Shown here piece after piece: positions 32,286 to 40,390 of a DNA stretch of 42,501 nucleotides. This stretch comes from an uncultured Clostridia bacterium (GTDB lineage: Bacteria > Bacillota > Clostridia > Oscillospirales > Ruminococcaceae). The position numbers were made by a program, and so were the translations under genes. The notes under the pieces are model-generated. The model made no database searches. It was not told the DNA's origin and was given only the letters and a program-made list of their open reading frames with translations. The stretch spans positions 1 through 42,501 of the forward strand of contig CANRFR010000011.1 of the NCBI GenBank assembly GCA_947629945.1, in the 5' to 3' direction. How positions within the stretch are numbered: position 1 is the first letter of the stretch; each line of letters begins with the position of its first letter.

Positions 32286-32314
32286 ATCCGCCCTCTCAAA
32301 ACAAGAGGGCGGAT
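32286..32314. terminator. Intrinsic terminator between the fumarase gene and the surface protein gene
   Basis: An 11-bp stem pairs 32286-32296 with 32304-32314 (core CCGCCCTCT) around a 7-nt loop. A T/A-rich flank on both sides lets it serve both convergent genes. Confidence 0.88.
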
Positions 32315-32327
32315 ATGTTATATTTTG

Positions 32328-35300
32328 TCACTTCTTTTTACGCTTGCCTGTCGCCGCCAGCATTATAAGAGCCGCTCCCGATACTACAAAGCCCGCGCTT
32401 GAGACCACAACGCCCGTTTCGGGGTTGACCGACGAGCCTTCACGTTTTGCGGAAAGCGCTTTCTTTGTAACCACAAAAGTCTTGGATTCGTCCGCCGTAA
32501 AGAACACTTTTCCGTCCTTGACCGTGGAACCAGTCTTGCTGTATTTTCCGTCCTCCAGTTCGTAGACTTGAACGGAACTACTGTCTTTATAATCCTCTGG
32601 CAGCGGTACTTGCACGGTTACGCCGCTGTCGGCAGTCACGGTTTCGCCGTTTTTGTCGACCATTGCGATATCCATGGCTATCCCGCCGCTGCCGGTAGAG
32701 TTGTTCGGCTTGACAACGGTTTTAGTGCCGCCGGGCAAATTGCCGTTCTGCGCGTAGATCTTCACTGCCGACAAAGTTTCGGCATATTCCGAATCGCCGT
32801 CCGCAATCTTATTCGAGGGCGTATACATATTTAAATATTCCTGTACGGCGTCCTCGTTCTTTGCTATTATCGATTTGTCATCGACAATGATAAAGTTCTG
32901 CGCGGCTATTTTGTAGTTTTCCGTGGAGTTCGGCTTATATACGAACACCAACGTGTTAACCTCGTTCTTAGCAATTCCGTCGAACGCGGAGGGTTCAAGC
33001 GTTATTTGCGTTGAACCGTGCAGTCTTTTGTAATCATCGGAGCCGCGTTTCAGCTTAACTCCGTTCAGCCAAAGGTCGCTGAATTCACTGCACTCGCCGT
33101 TCAGTAAAACAAACTGCTTTTCAAATGTTTCCTCTGTCGAAACGTAGTATGCGCGCCCGTCAATAGCCTCACCAAGCGGCTTTAAAAATCCGTAATTGGG
33201 GTCGGTTATCAGCTTTAAGTTTTTCTCGGTGTTGTTTGATATCGAAAGAGATACTTTACGCACCGTCTGCGCGGTATCTGAATTTTCGTCTCCGTTTCGT
33301 ATTATGTTCGCCGCGATCTCAAAATCAAATGTACCCGCGACGGTCGGAGAGCCGCTCAGTCTGCCGCTTTGCGAATCAAGCTCCAGACCCTCGGGCAATT
33401 CGCCTATTACCGAGAACTTCGCGGAAAGCCACGGATAATCGCGGTCAAGCGAAAACTCACTCCAATACGGAACATATTTCATTGCAATACCGAAACTGTC
33501 GCGCTCAACGACACGCGCACAGCCCGAATGTCCGCTAAGTTCGATGAGAAGCGGCTCGGCATTGTCGGCTTTTACGACAAGTCTGCCGGAAATGTCACCG
33601 AAAGCCAACTCGTCGTTAATGTCCTTGACCGCGCTCAGCACTATCTTTACGCCGCCGTCGTACAATTCCGTACCCGCGAGAACAACGTTCTCCGCGCCGA
33701 CAAGCTCCGCGTCAAATCCTTTGGAAGCGCCTTTAACATTTATCTCAAAGCTGTCGCCGCTTATGTTATCAAAGAATATCTCAGCCGAGCCGCCGCAGTC
33801 CGCAGTAAGTTCTATTGGAGCCGTAACGGCGGGCTTGCTTGCGGGTCTTTTTATGGGTTTGCTTGCGGGTTTGCTTTCCGTAGGTTCACTTGATGTGTTG
33901 CTTTCCGTAGGTTCACTTGATGTGTTGCTTTCCGTAAGCTCACTCGAAGTGTCGCTTTCTGTAGGCTCACTCGAAATATCGCTTTCCGTAGGCTCACTCG
34001 ACATATCGCTTTCTATAGGTTCACTTGTAGTATCGCTTTCCGTAGGCTCACTCGAAGTGTCGCTTTCTATAGGCTCACTCGAAGTGTCGCTTTCTATAGG
34101 TTCACTTGTAGTATCGCTTTCTGTAGGTTCACTTGATGTATCGCTTTCTGTAGGCTCACTCGAATTGTCGCTTTCTGTAAGCTCACTCGAAATGTCGCTT
34201 TCCGTAGGCTCACTCGAAATGTCGCTTTCTATAGGCTCACTTGTTGTGTTGCTTTCTGTAGGTTCACTTGATGTGTCGCTTTCAACAGGCTCTGATTGAG
34301 CAGATTCAACATTTACAAACAAATGCACCACGAACGCCGCCGAATCTTTGTTCACCAATTCGGGAACAGAACTCGGCTCGATAAACAGGGTGAACTCCGC
34401 GCCGCCCTCTGTGGCAGTCTTAAAACCGTCTCCGAAAAGCTCGGCTTTGATATCCTCGGCATTGTCATTTTCGGCGTCGAAAGCCGATTCGTAACGTCCA
34501 AGTACCGCTTTTGTGATGTCGCTTTCCGAAAGTTCCCTCTCGGCAAACTTCAGACTTAACTTGTCAAGCTTAACACTGTGCTCCGTATCCGCAGAATCCG
34601 TCTTGAACAGTACGCTTATCTCCGCTTGATCCGCACTGTCGGACGTTAAAGGGAACGCTCCGTCAAAGGTCGCCGATGAGCCGCCGTCAGGGTCGAGCCG
34701 TGCCGAAAGCACAAACTCTTCACGAAGAGCGGTAACGGTAAAGCCCTTTAACTCGGCAACGACATTTTCGTCCTTATCAAGTGCGCGGACGTCTATAGTC
34801 ATCTTGCCATCGGTCAAGATATGCTCGTCTTTGGCGTTTTCGCCGTAATATTTTACTTCCGTCGTTACATCGTCACGGTTAAGCATACGCGGCGACGCTT
34901 TAAGATAAACGTTTCTGCCCTCCTCAATCGGACTGTTTATTGTAAAGTCACAGGCATTTAAACGTATCTCGTTCACTGCGGAGCGCAAATAAGCTTTCTT
35001 GTCGTTCGCACCGACAGTGTAAAACTCAAACTCGTCAAACGACCAACAATTCTTTGTTATCTTGAATTTTGTGCTATAAATTTTGTTGTTCGGATCGTCA
35101 AACTCCGCACTGCCAACCGTCACGGTCTTTTCGACCGTGTAATGATCCTCGGGGGTCTCAACAAAAAGATCGACAGCCGCGTCCTTATCGGAAAGCGGGA
35201 ATTTCTCCTCCCCTATCCATATATACTCGGCGTCCGAGTCAATTTCGACCTTTTCGCCTTTTATATGTATCGGTTTAGGCAGATCGTCCGTGTTTTCCGA

Positions 35301-35819
35301 CACTCCGATCTCGACTTTCGCCTCGGAGCCACTGTCCGATGATTTACCATCGTCGGCGCTTTCGGAAGCAATCGGCTCACTGTTTTCAAGAGCACCGGGG
35401 TCGCTGCTTTCGGGAGCGACAGGCTCACTATTTTCAAGAACATTGGGTTCGCTGCTTTCGGGAGCGACTGGCTCGCTGTTTTCAAGAACATCGGGTTCGC
35501 TGCTCTCGGGAGCGACAGGCTCACTATTTTCAAGAACATCGGGGTCGCTGTTTTCGGGAGCGACAGACTCACTGTTTTCGGGAATAACGTGGTCGTCATT
35601 CTCATAAACATCGTAAGCGTACATCATATTGTCAAGGATAGCTTCAAGCGGGATCTTTTTCGCATATTCATCGGTAACTCCGTTAAGCTCCACCGAAACG
35701 TCTACGGGACCCGCGGGTATTTCCGAGGAAAACGCCGTAACGCTTTTTATAAAAGAAGCTGCCGAAGCCATCATAACACAGGTCGCCGCTGCCGCCGCGA
35801 CAGTCTTTTTAAATCGCAT
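32328..35819 (-). CDS. Large surface protein with SEPxES repeats and NPETG sortase-type signal
   Basis: The 1163-residue protein has a signal peptide (MRFKKTVAAAAATCVMMASAASFI). A first Ser/Glu/Pro repeat region uses 16-residue units of the ENSEPVAPESSEPDVL type (about residues 78-155). About 350 residues of beta-rich sequence follow. A second array of 16 units of nine residues (SEPTESDTS type, about 509-652) comes next. The C-terminal part has an Ig-like segment ending LPEGLELDSQSGRLSGSPTVAGTFDFEI (a putative He_PIG-like domain). The tail NPETG, a hydrophobic helix and KRKKK is a sortase sorting signal. The protein is therefore probably covalently attached to the wall. Start ATG has the AAGGAG ribosome site. 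No enzyme domain is seen. Confidence 0.85.
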   Translation of the reverse strand: MRFKKTVAAAAATCVMMASAASFIKSVTAFSSEIPAGPVDVSVELNGVTDEYAKKIPLEAILDNMMYAYDVYENDDHVIPENSESVAPENSDPDVLENSEPVAPESSEPDVLENSEPVAPESSEPNVLENSEPVAPESSDPGALENSEPIASESADDGKSSDSGSEAKVEIGVSENTDDLPKPIHIKGEKVEIDSDAEYIWIGEEKFPLSDKDAAVDLFVETPEDHYTVEKTVTVGSAEFDDPNNKIYSTKFKITKNCWSFDEFEFYTVGANDKKAYLRSAVNEIRLNACDFTINSPIEEGRNVYLKASPRMLNRDDVTTEVKYYGENAKDEHILTDGKMTIDVRALDKDENVVAELKGFTVTALREEFVLSARLDPDGGSSATFDGAFPLTSDSADQAEISVLFKTDSADTEHSVKLDKLSLKFAERELSESDITKAVLGRYESAFDAENDNAEDIKAELFGDGFKTATEGGAEFTLFIEPSSVPELVNKDSAAFVVHLFVNVESAQSEPVESDTSSEPTESNTTSEPIESDISSEPTESDISSELTESDNSSEPTESDTSSEPTESDTTSEPIESDTSSEPIESDTSSEPTESDTTSEPIESDMSSEPTESDISSEPTESDTSSELTESNTSSEPTESNTSSEPTESKPASKPIKRPASKPAVTAPIELTADCGGSAEIFFDNISGDSFEINVKGASKGFDAELVGAENVVLAGTELYDGGVKIVLSAVKDINDELAFGDISGRLVVKADNAEPLLIELSGHSGCARVVERDSFGIAMKYVPYWSEFSLDRDYPWLSAKFSVIGELPEGLELDSQSGRLSGSPTVAGTFDFEIAANIIRNGDENSDTAQTVRKVSLSISNNTEKNLKLITDPNYGFLKPLGEAIDGRAYYVSTEETFEKQFVLLNGECSEFSDLWLNGVKLKRGSDDYKRLHGSTQITLEPSAFDGIAKNEVNTLVFVYKPNSTENYKIAAQNFIIVDDKSIIAKNEDAVQEYLNMYTPSNKIADGDSEYAETLSAVKIYAQNGNLPGGTKTVVKPNNSTGSGGIAMDIAMVDKNGETVTADSGVTVQVPLPEDYKDSSSVQVYELEDGKYSKTGSTVKDGKVFFTADESKTFVVTKKALSAKREGSSVNPETGVVVSSAGFVVSGAALIMLAATGKRKKK
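33864..34295 (-). repeat. 27-bp tandem repeat array within the surface protein gene
   Basis: Sixteen imperfect 27-bp units (9 codons, SEPTESDTS type) lie head to tail with no unique spacers. The repeated composition also leaves a long open frame on the opposite strand (33544-34299), which is a by-product. Confidence 0.95.
35365..35590 (-). repeat. 48-bp tandem repeats within the surface protein gene
   Basis: About four and a half copies of a 48-bp unit coding ENSEPVAPESSEPDVL-type sequence. Boundaries are approximate. Such arrays change copy number easily. Confidence 0.85.
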
Positions 35820-35929
35820 AACATCTCAACTCCTTAACGTATCTCCGTATTTTGCCGCAAACACCGCGGTAAAACAGTCAATTTCCAATCATAACAGGCA
35901 GAGAAAACTGCCCCACTCTGCTATTATAT

Positions 35930-35958
35930 ATAATAACATATTTCTCCGAAAAAATCAA
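35930..35958 (-). promoter_or_regulatory. Sigma-A promoter of the surface protein gene
   Basis: On the minus strand TTGATT (35953-35958) and TATTAT (35930-35935) are separated by 17 bp, about 110 bp before the ATG. Confidence 0.8.
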
Positions 35959-36119
35959 GTACTTTGCGGAGTTTCAGTCGATTTTGACAAAAAAAGTTTT
36001 CTCGGGATCCGGCTCCGTTCTTCAGAAAATTGACCCCGCGTCTATTATCAAGAGCAAACTGTGAACTTTTTTACACAATCTGTTGCAAAACACTCATATA
36101 ATATAAATATATGAAAAAA

Positions 36120-36134
36120 TTGTGAAAATCACAA
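36120..36134 (+). promoter_or_regulatory. Inverted repeat upstream of the GGDEF/EAL gene promoter
   Basis: A perfect TTGTGA-AAA-TCACAA repeat sits 8 bp upstream of the -35 box, a position suited to an activator or repressor. Similar half-sites are known for CRP-type proteins but with a longer spacer, so the regulator is unknown. Confidence 0.45.
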
Positions 36135-36142
36135 AAAAGCAC

Positions 36143-36171
36143 TTGAAATGTTGAAAATTTTGTGTTATAAT
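36143..36171 (+). promoter_or_regulatory. Sigma-A promoter of the GGDEF/EAL gene
   Basis: TTGAAA (36143-36148) and a perfect TATAAT (36166-36171) have a 17-bp spacer, giving a leader of about 165 nt. Confidence 0.85.
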
Positions 36172-36341
36172 ATACACAGAGATAAGATGTAACAAAAATA
36201 CGAACATTCGGCAACCGTCGAAATAATTTCTGCGTTTAATTGTAATCAACCGTACAAAATCACAATATAATTATTCTTGTGCTGTCAAAAGGTCTGTGAC
36301 GCACGGTTCATCATGGTAAGTTCCCAAAGAGGTGGTCTGCA

Positions 36342-38885
36342 ATGACAAAACTGGAAAAAACTGTAGCACAAAGCGGAATATTCGTATTCACAATGAAATA
36401 TAAGCCGGATTTTCCAACTGAGTTTCACTTTGATAACAACCCGTTTTCCGAAAGCTCGAACGTGCTGTTCGGCGATATAGTACACCCCGATGACTTCCAG
36501 CCGTTCTGCGAAATAATCAACGATATCGTAAGCCGCCGCGCCGATAAAATAAAGGCGCACGCAAGACTTATGTGCGGCGGTTCCTACAGATGGTACTATA
36601 TCTCGGCACAGCCCGATTTCAGCGAAAAGGGGCTGCTTGCCGAAATAAACGGAATAATGTATGATGTAACGGCGTATCTCGACTGCGAGGACGTGGATCC
36701 GGTTATGCGCGAGGTACAAGACAAGGTCAAGGCGGCGTTCGATTCGGCGGAGCATACGCCGCGCCTGTCCAATATCCTCGGTGATGACTATTTGGCGCGC
36801 ATTCAACAGCCGTTTACTTTCATTGAAAACCTATACTCTGTCATAATTGACGAAGAAGGAAAGGTTATAGCCGCGGCGCCGGGTCAAAACCCCGAAATAA
36901 ACCTCAACAAAATGAGCTATCAGCGGAAGAAATATATACGTATAAAGCACCAGAACGCCGCCTCGTGGCTTATCGCGGGAGAGTCCTCCGAAGCTATCAA
37001 CAAATGCGCTCCGCTGCTTGATACGATGGTACAAACGCTGTCAGAGATAGCAAACAGTTATCTCGTAATAAGCGAGGAAATGGAAAATTCGCAGAACGCA
37101 AACAAGCTGCTGGGGCAGAACTTTGAGGATCAAATATTGGTGAACAACATCTACTCGCTTATTCTGCAAAGCAAGGACACAACCACATCTTTCGGCAGCG
37201 TTATACCGCTCATCAAAGAATATTTCGACTTGGACGATCTGTTGTTCTGTTCGGACAACAAATATCCCGCCAAGGTTTACCGCTGGGACGAAAACGGCTC
37301 TATTATCCCGATGATATCACATGACGTTTACAGCGATGAGTTTGATCGAAAGCTCGACAACGACGCGGTGGTCTGCGTAAACGAAAACGAATTCCGCAAT
37401 AACACGGACAAAAACCGCAGCTGCGCTATGTCGCGGATTTACGAAAACGGAGTCAAACGCGGCGTTATAGTCTTTATATCGCGTGAAAACGACAGAAGCT
37501 GGTCTAACCGCGACCGTAAAGCCATTCGCAGCGTAACTCAAATTATGTCGACGATTATTTACCGCTCGTTTATGGAAACTGAGCTTGCGGTGTCGCAAGA
37601 GCATTTACTGCGGCTGGCTTACTACAACACCACCACGGGTATTCCGAACCGCAGCGCGTTTGAGCGCGATTTCCGAGAACTTATCGCGAAAAGCAAAAAC
37701 GGCGCGGTAGTCTCCGTTGAGATCTCAAATCTTAAAGAGCTGTCCGAATTGTATTCCTGCCGCTACGCGGACGAAGTCATGCGCAGCATAGCCGAATACA
37801 TTTCCGCAATCCGCACCGAAAATGAAAAGCACATTTATATGTTCTCAAACGATATCCTATTTGTAACGATCGACGGCGCAAAGCGCGACGAAGCGGTTTC
37901 TCTGGCACAGGCGATACTGTTCAAGTTCCGTTCGCCGTGGTATCTGAACGACAACGAGAATCAACTCGATATATACGCGGGGGTAAGTATGTTCCCCACG
38001 GACGCGGACTGCGTTCCCGACTGCGTTCGCGTTGCCACAAAAACGCTGCGGCTTGCCAAGGACAGAAAGCTTCACGACGCGGTCTGCTACTCGGGAGATC
38101 TGGAAGAGAAGCTCGACGACACTCAGCGCGTTAAAAAACTTATCATAGACGCCGTGGAAAACAAATTCAAAGGATTCTATTATCTGTACACGCCCGTTAT
38201 GAATGTTAGCGACGGTTCGCTTGTCGCATGCGAGGCTCACCTGTTTTGGAGCAATGGGGAAACCATCGTTTCGCGCGACAGATTTTTGCCGATAATAGAG
38301 CGCATGAACGCCTTGCCCGAGCTTTACAAATTCTCGTTGAATAAGCTGTGTGAACTTTGTGCCGAGGTAAGGTCGAACGGCATACCGAATTTCAAAGTAA
38401 GCTACACTATTCCGGAAAACATTCTCAATTCGGAAAATTGTATAGTGATGCTTAAAGAAACCCTATTGCGTCACTCGCTGACTCCTGACGCGATAGCGGT
38501 GTCCGTTTCCGAAAGCGATCATACAATGCTGTCAAACAGCGGCAGCTTGCGTTTGATGTCAAAGCTGGGAATGTCGGTTATTGCCGACGATAAAGGCGAG
38601 AACTTCTTCACCGGCGCGTTCCTCGACAACCCCAACATCAATGTTGTAATGCTGCGTGCACGCCGTCTCAACGACGACCCCGTAGCGGCTTCGTTTGTGC
38701 AGTCGCTTATCCAAAAAGCTCATGAAAAGAAAATTTCCGTGTGCATAAAAGGCGTTGACAATGAAAGGTCGCTTGAATACGCGCGGCATTTCAACGCCGA
38801 TATGTATCAGGGGATTGTAAACTGCCGCCCGCTTCATACCACGGAATTCATAAAAAAAATGGTGGTTCGGCAAGCAGTCAAATAA
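36342..38885 (+). CDS. Degenerate GGDEF-EAL signalling protein
   Basis: The 847-residue soluble protein has a PAS-like N-terminus (about 1-115, with SYRWYYISAQPDFSEKG), a middle region with a GAF-like segment (about 265-415), then a GGDEF-type domain (about 425-575) beginning RLAYYNTTTGIPNRSAFERDF. The GGDEF signature site reads SNDIL, so diguanylate cyclase activity is unlikely. The EAL-like domain (about 590-845) keeps CEAHL in place of the EAL motif, but has ADDKGENF instead of DDFGTG and lacks the usual metal and substrate residues. Both domains are therefore probably non-catalytic, perhaps binding c-di-GMP or partner proteins. No membrane segment is seen. The start follows GAGGTGG. Confidence 0.85.
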   Translation: MTKLEKTVAQSGIFVFTMKYKPDFPTEFHFDNNPFSESSNVLFGDIVHPDDFQPFCEIINDIVSRRADKIKAHARLMCGGSYRWYYISAQPDFSEKGLLAEINGIMYDVTAYLDCEDVDPVMREVQDKVKAAFDSAEHTPRLSNILGDDYLARIQQPFTFIENLYSVIIDEEGKVIAAAPGQNPEINLNKMSYQRKKYIRIKHQNAASWLIAGESSEAINKCAPLLDTMVQTLSEIANSYLVISEEMENSQNANKLLGQNFEDQILVNNIYSLILQSKDTTTSFGSVIPLIKEYFDLDDLLFCSDNKYPAKVYRWDENGSIIPMISHDVYSDEFDRKLDNDAVVCVNENEFRNNTDKNRSCAMSRIYENGVKRGVIVFISRENDRSWSNRDRKAIRSVTQIMSTIIYRSFMETELAVSQEHLLRLAYYNTTTGIPNRSAFERDFRELIAKSKNGAVVSVEISNLKELSELYSCRYADEVMRSIAEYISAIRTENEKHIYMFSNDILFVTIDGAKRDEAVSLAQAILFKFRSPWYLNDNENQLDIYAGVSMFPTDADCVPDCVRVATKTLRLAKDRKLHDAVCYSGDLEEKLDDTQRVKKLIIDAVENKFKGFYYLYTPVMNVSDGSLVACEAHLFWSNGETIVSRDRFLPIIERMNALPELYKFSLNKLCELCAEVRSNGIPNFKVSYTIPENILNSENCIVMLKETLLRHSLTPDAIAVSVSESDHTMLSNSGSLRLMSKLGMSVIADDKGENFFTGAFLDNPNINVVMLRARRLNDDPVAASFVQSLIQKAHEKKISVCIKGVDNERSLEYARHFNADMYQGIVNCRPLHTTEFIKKMVVRQAVK

Positions 38886-38957
38886 TCTTGATCCGCTAGT
38901 TTTGCGTTATAAATGCGCCAAATGAACCTTTAATGTTAAATATACAAATTGTTGTTA

Positions 38958-38994
38958 AAAAAGCCGAAGATTTTCAAAAAATCTTCGGCTTTTT
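38958..38994. terminator. Intrinsic terminator after the GGDEF/EAL gene
   Basis: A stem of 14 bp or more centred on AAGCCGAAGAT (38961-38971) with ATCTTCGGCTT (38981-38991), an A/T-rich loop and a following T-run. Confidence 0.92.
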
Positions 38995-39043
38995 ATCTGT
39001 TTTGGCGAATTTTCATTATCGGAAAAATTTCACCGAAAATGTG

Positions 39044-39072
39044 TTGCAAACGCGCGAAAAAAGGTTTATAAT
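39044..39072 (+). promoter_or_regulatory. Sigma-A promoter of the RodA/FtsW-type gene
   Basis: TTGCAA (39044-39049) and a perfect TATAAT (39067-39072) have a 17-bp spacer. The transcript then crosses the MITE-like palindrome at 39101-39153 before the ATG at 39177. Confidence 0.82.
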
Positions 39073-39113
39073 AGAAATGTGCGTAATAAAAAACTATTGA
39101 ACCGTTTTCTCTA

Positions 39114-39142
39114 AGGAAGCCTTGATTTAATCAGCTCTTCCC
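39114..39142. mobile_element. 29-bp MITE remnant in the loop of a palindrome
   Basis: AGGAAGCCTTGATTTAATC followed by AGCTCTTCCC has the same terminal sequence as the 151-bp MITE and is flanked by TA (39112-39113, 39143-39144; also readable as CTA). It looks like two element ends joined after internal deletion. The outer arms ACCGTTTT (39101-39108) and AAAACGGT (39146-39153) form a palindrome around it. Confidence 0.7.
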
Positions 39143-39176
39143 TAAAAAACGGTAATTGGAAATATATGGGAGCAAA

Positions 39177-40319
39177 ATGAAAACTGTTTTAAATTTTTTG
39201 TGGCGGCATTTCAAACACGTCGATAAGGTGCTGCCCGTTATCTGTATTATTATAACAGCGTTCGATATTTTCTTGATGAACAGTATGGTACAAAGCGGGA
39301 TACTTGCCCCGGGTCCGGCAAAAACTCAGCTTATAGCCGCAATTTTGGGAATTGTAGGCGCGTTTTTGATAAGCTTTATAGATTACAAATTTCTGTCGAA
39401 ATATTGGTTCGTTTACGCGCCCGTCGCGCTGATATTGCAGCTTTTGCTGTTCGTGCCGTCGCTCACCATACAGGTCGACGACGATATGGCGTGGCTTAAT
39501 ATCGGCGGATTTACCATGCAGCCGTCCGAGGTGCTGAAATTCGTGTTTATAATCACGCTGGCGACTCACATCTCAAAGCTCGGCGACAAGATAAACTCAA
39601 TAAAGCATCTGATACCGGTGCTGGCGCACGGGCTGTTTCCGGTCGCGCTGATAACGTGGCAAGGCGACGCGGGAAGCGCGCTGGTTTTTTTGTTCATCCT
39701 TCTTTGTATGCTGTTTATGGGCGGACTTTCGTGGAAATATCTGCTGGCGGGTGTGGCGTGCGTGCCCGTCATAGGCTACGTAGCGTGGAACTTTATAATG
39801 CAGGATCACCACCGAAAGCGTTTTCTGATACTGTTTGACAAGGAAATGCAGGAGCAGGAGATACGCGGCGACTTCTACCAACAGTATCGCGGAACGATAG
39901 CGCTCGGCTCGGGGCAGCTCAAGGGCTTGGGCTTCAACGCCGAAAACTATACCGAAACCGCATTTCTTGAAAACGACTATGTGTTTGCCTATATAGGAAT
40001 GACGCTCGGATTTATCGGCTGTATCGGCGTGGTGATCGCGCTTGCGGTGTTGTGTCTCAAACTGCTGTCGAACGCCTCTGGAGCACCCGATTTTCTGGGC
40101 AAGCTCATCTGCGTGGGCGTTTTCGCTATGATATTTTTTCATTGTGTAATAAATATCGGAATGGTGCTGTGCGTGATACCCGTTATCGGCATACCGCTGC
40201 CGTTTATAAGCCAGGGCGGCACCTCGATGATGATGATGCATTTCAGTATAGGGTTGGTGCTAAGCGTGTCCTGTCACCGAGAAAAGCCAAAGCACATGTT
40301 CTATACGGAAAAGGATTAG
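39177..40319 (+). CDS. RodA/FtsW/SpoVE family peptidoglycan polymerase
   Basis: ATG 39177 is preferred over an in-frame TTG at 39156 because GGGAG stands before it; the product is 380 residues. It has about ten hydrophobic segments. SEDS family marks are ARPSE-like MQPSEVLKFVFI, WQGDAGSALVF with the catalytic Asp in the D-x-G-S form, GSGQLKGLGF, and the C-terminal PLPFISQGGTSMMM (usually LPFISYGGSS). It polymerises lipid II glycan strands with a class B PBP. RodA-like is likelier than FtsW by length, but I keep the family-level call. No PBP gene is adjacent. galK follows 71 bp later. Confidence 0.88.
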   Translation: MKTVLNFLWRHFKHVDKVLPVICIIITAFDIFLMNSMVQSGILAPGPAKTQLIAAILGIVGAFLISFIDYKFLSKYWFVYAPVALILQLLLFVPSLTIQVDDDMAWLNIGGFTMQPSEVLKFVFIITLATHISKLGDKINSIKHLIPVLAHGLFPVALITWQGDAGSALVFLFILLCMLFMGGLSWKYLLAGVACVPVIGYVAWNFIMQDHHRKRFLILFDKEMQEQEIRGDFYQQYRGTIALGSGQLKGLGFNAENYTETAFLENDYVFAYIGMTLGFIGCIGVVIALAVLCLKLLSNASGAPDFLGKLICVGVFAMIFFHCVINIGMVLCVIPVIGIPLPFISQGGTSMMMMHFSIGLVLSVSCHREKPKHMFYTEKD

Positions 40320-40390
40320 CGCACAAATCTTGTTAAGGGTATCTCTAAAAACCTTGTTTAAGGTGCCCATTATCCAAATAGGAGGACTTT

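Larger units (their letters stand above)
35820..36341. promoter_or_regulatory. Divergent intergenic region between surface protein and GGDEF/EAL genes
   Basis: A 522-bp AT-rich spacer with no credible ORF. It holds one sigma-A promoter for each direction, the 36120-36134 inverted repeat, and about 170 bp of plus-strand leader before the ATG at 36342. I searched the leader for a cyclic-di-GMP riboswitch and did not find its conserved core. Confidence 0.6.

Noticed and set aside
33864-34295. CRISPR-like 27-bp repeat array
   Set aside because: Units are contiguous without unique spacers and encode SEPTESDTS repeats in frame within a surface protein.
33544-34299. 251-codon plus-strand ORF opposite the surface protein
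   Set aside because: It is the opposite-strand reading of the 27-bp repeats; it has no ribosome site, and the minus strand has signal peptide and sorting signal.
36172-36341. Cyclic-di-GMP riboswitch before the GGDEF/EAL gene
   Set aside because: The leader has GACGCACGG near 36297-36305 but not the conserved stem arrangement and tetraloop receptor of the class I riboswitch.
40331-40370. A further mobile element remnant before galK
   Set aside because: Only a short palindrome ACCTT-GTTT-AAGGT and a loose direct repeat were seen; there is no target duplication or second copy to support it.
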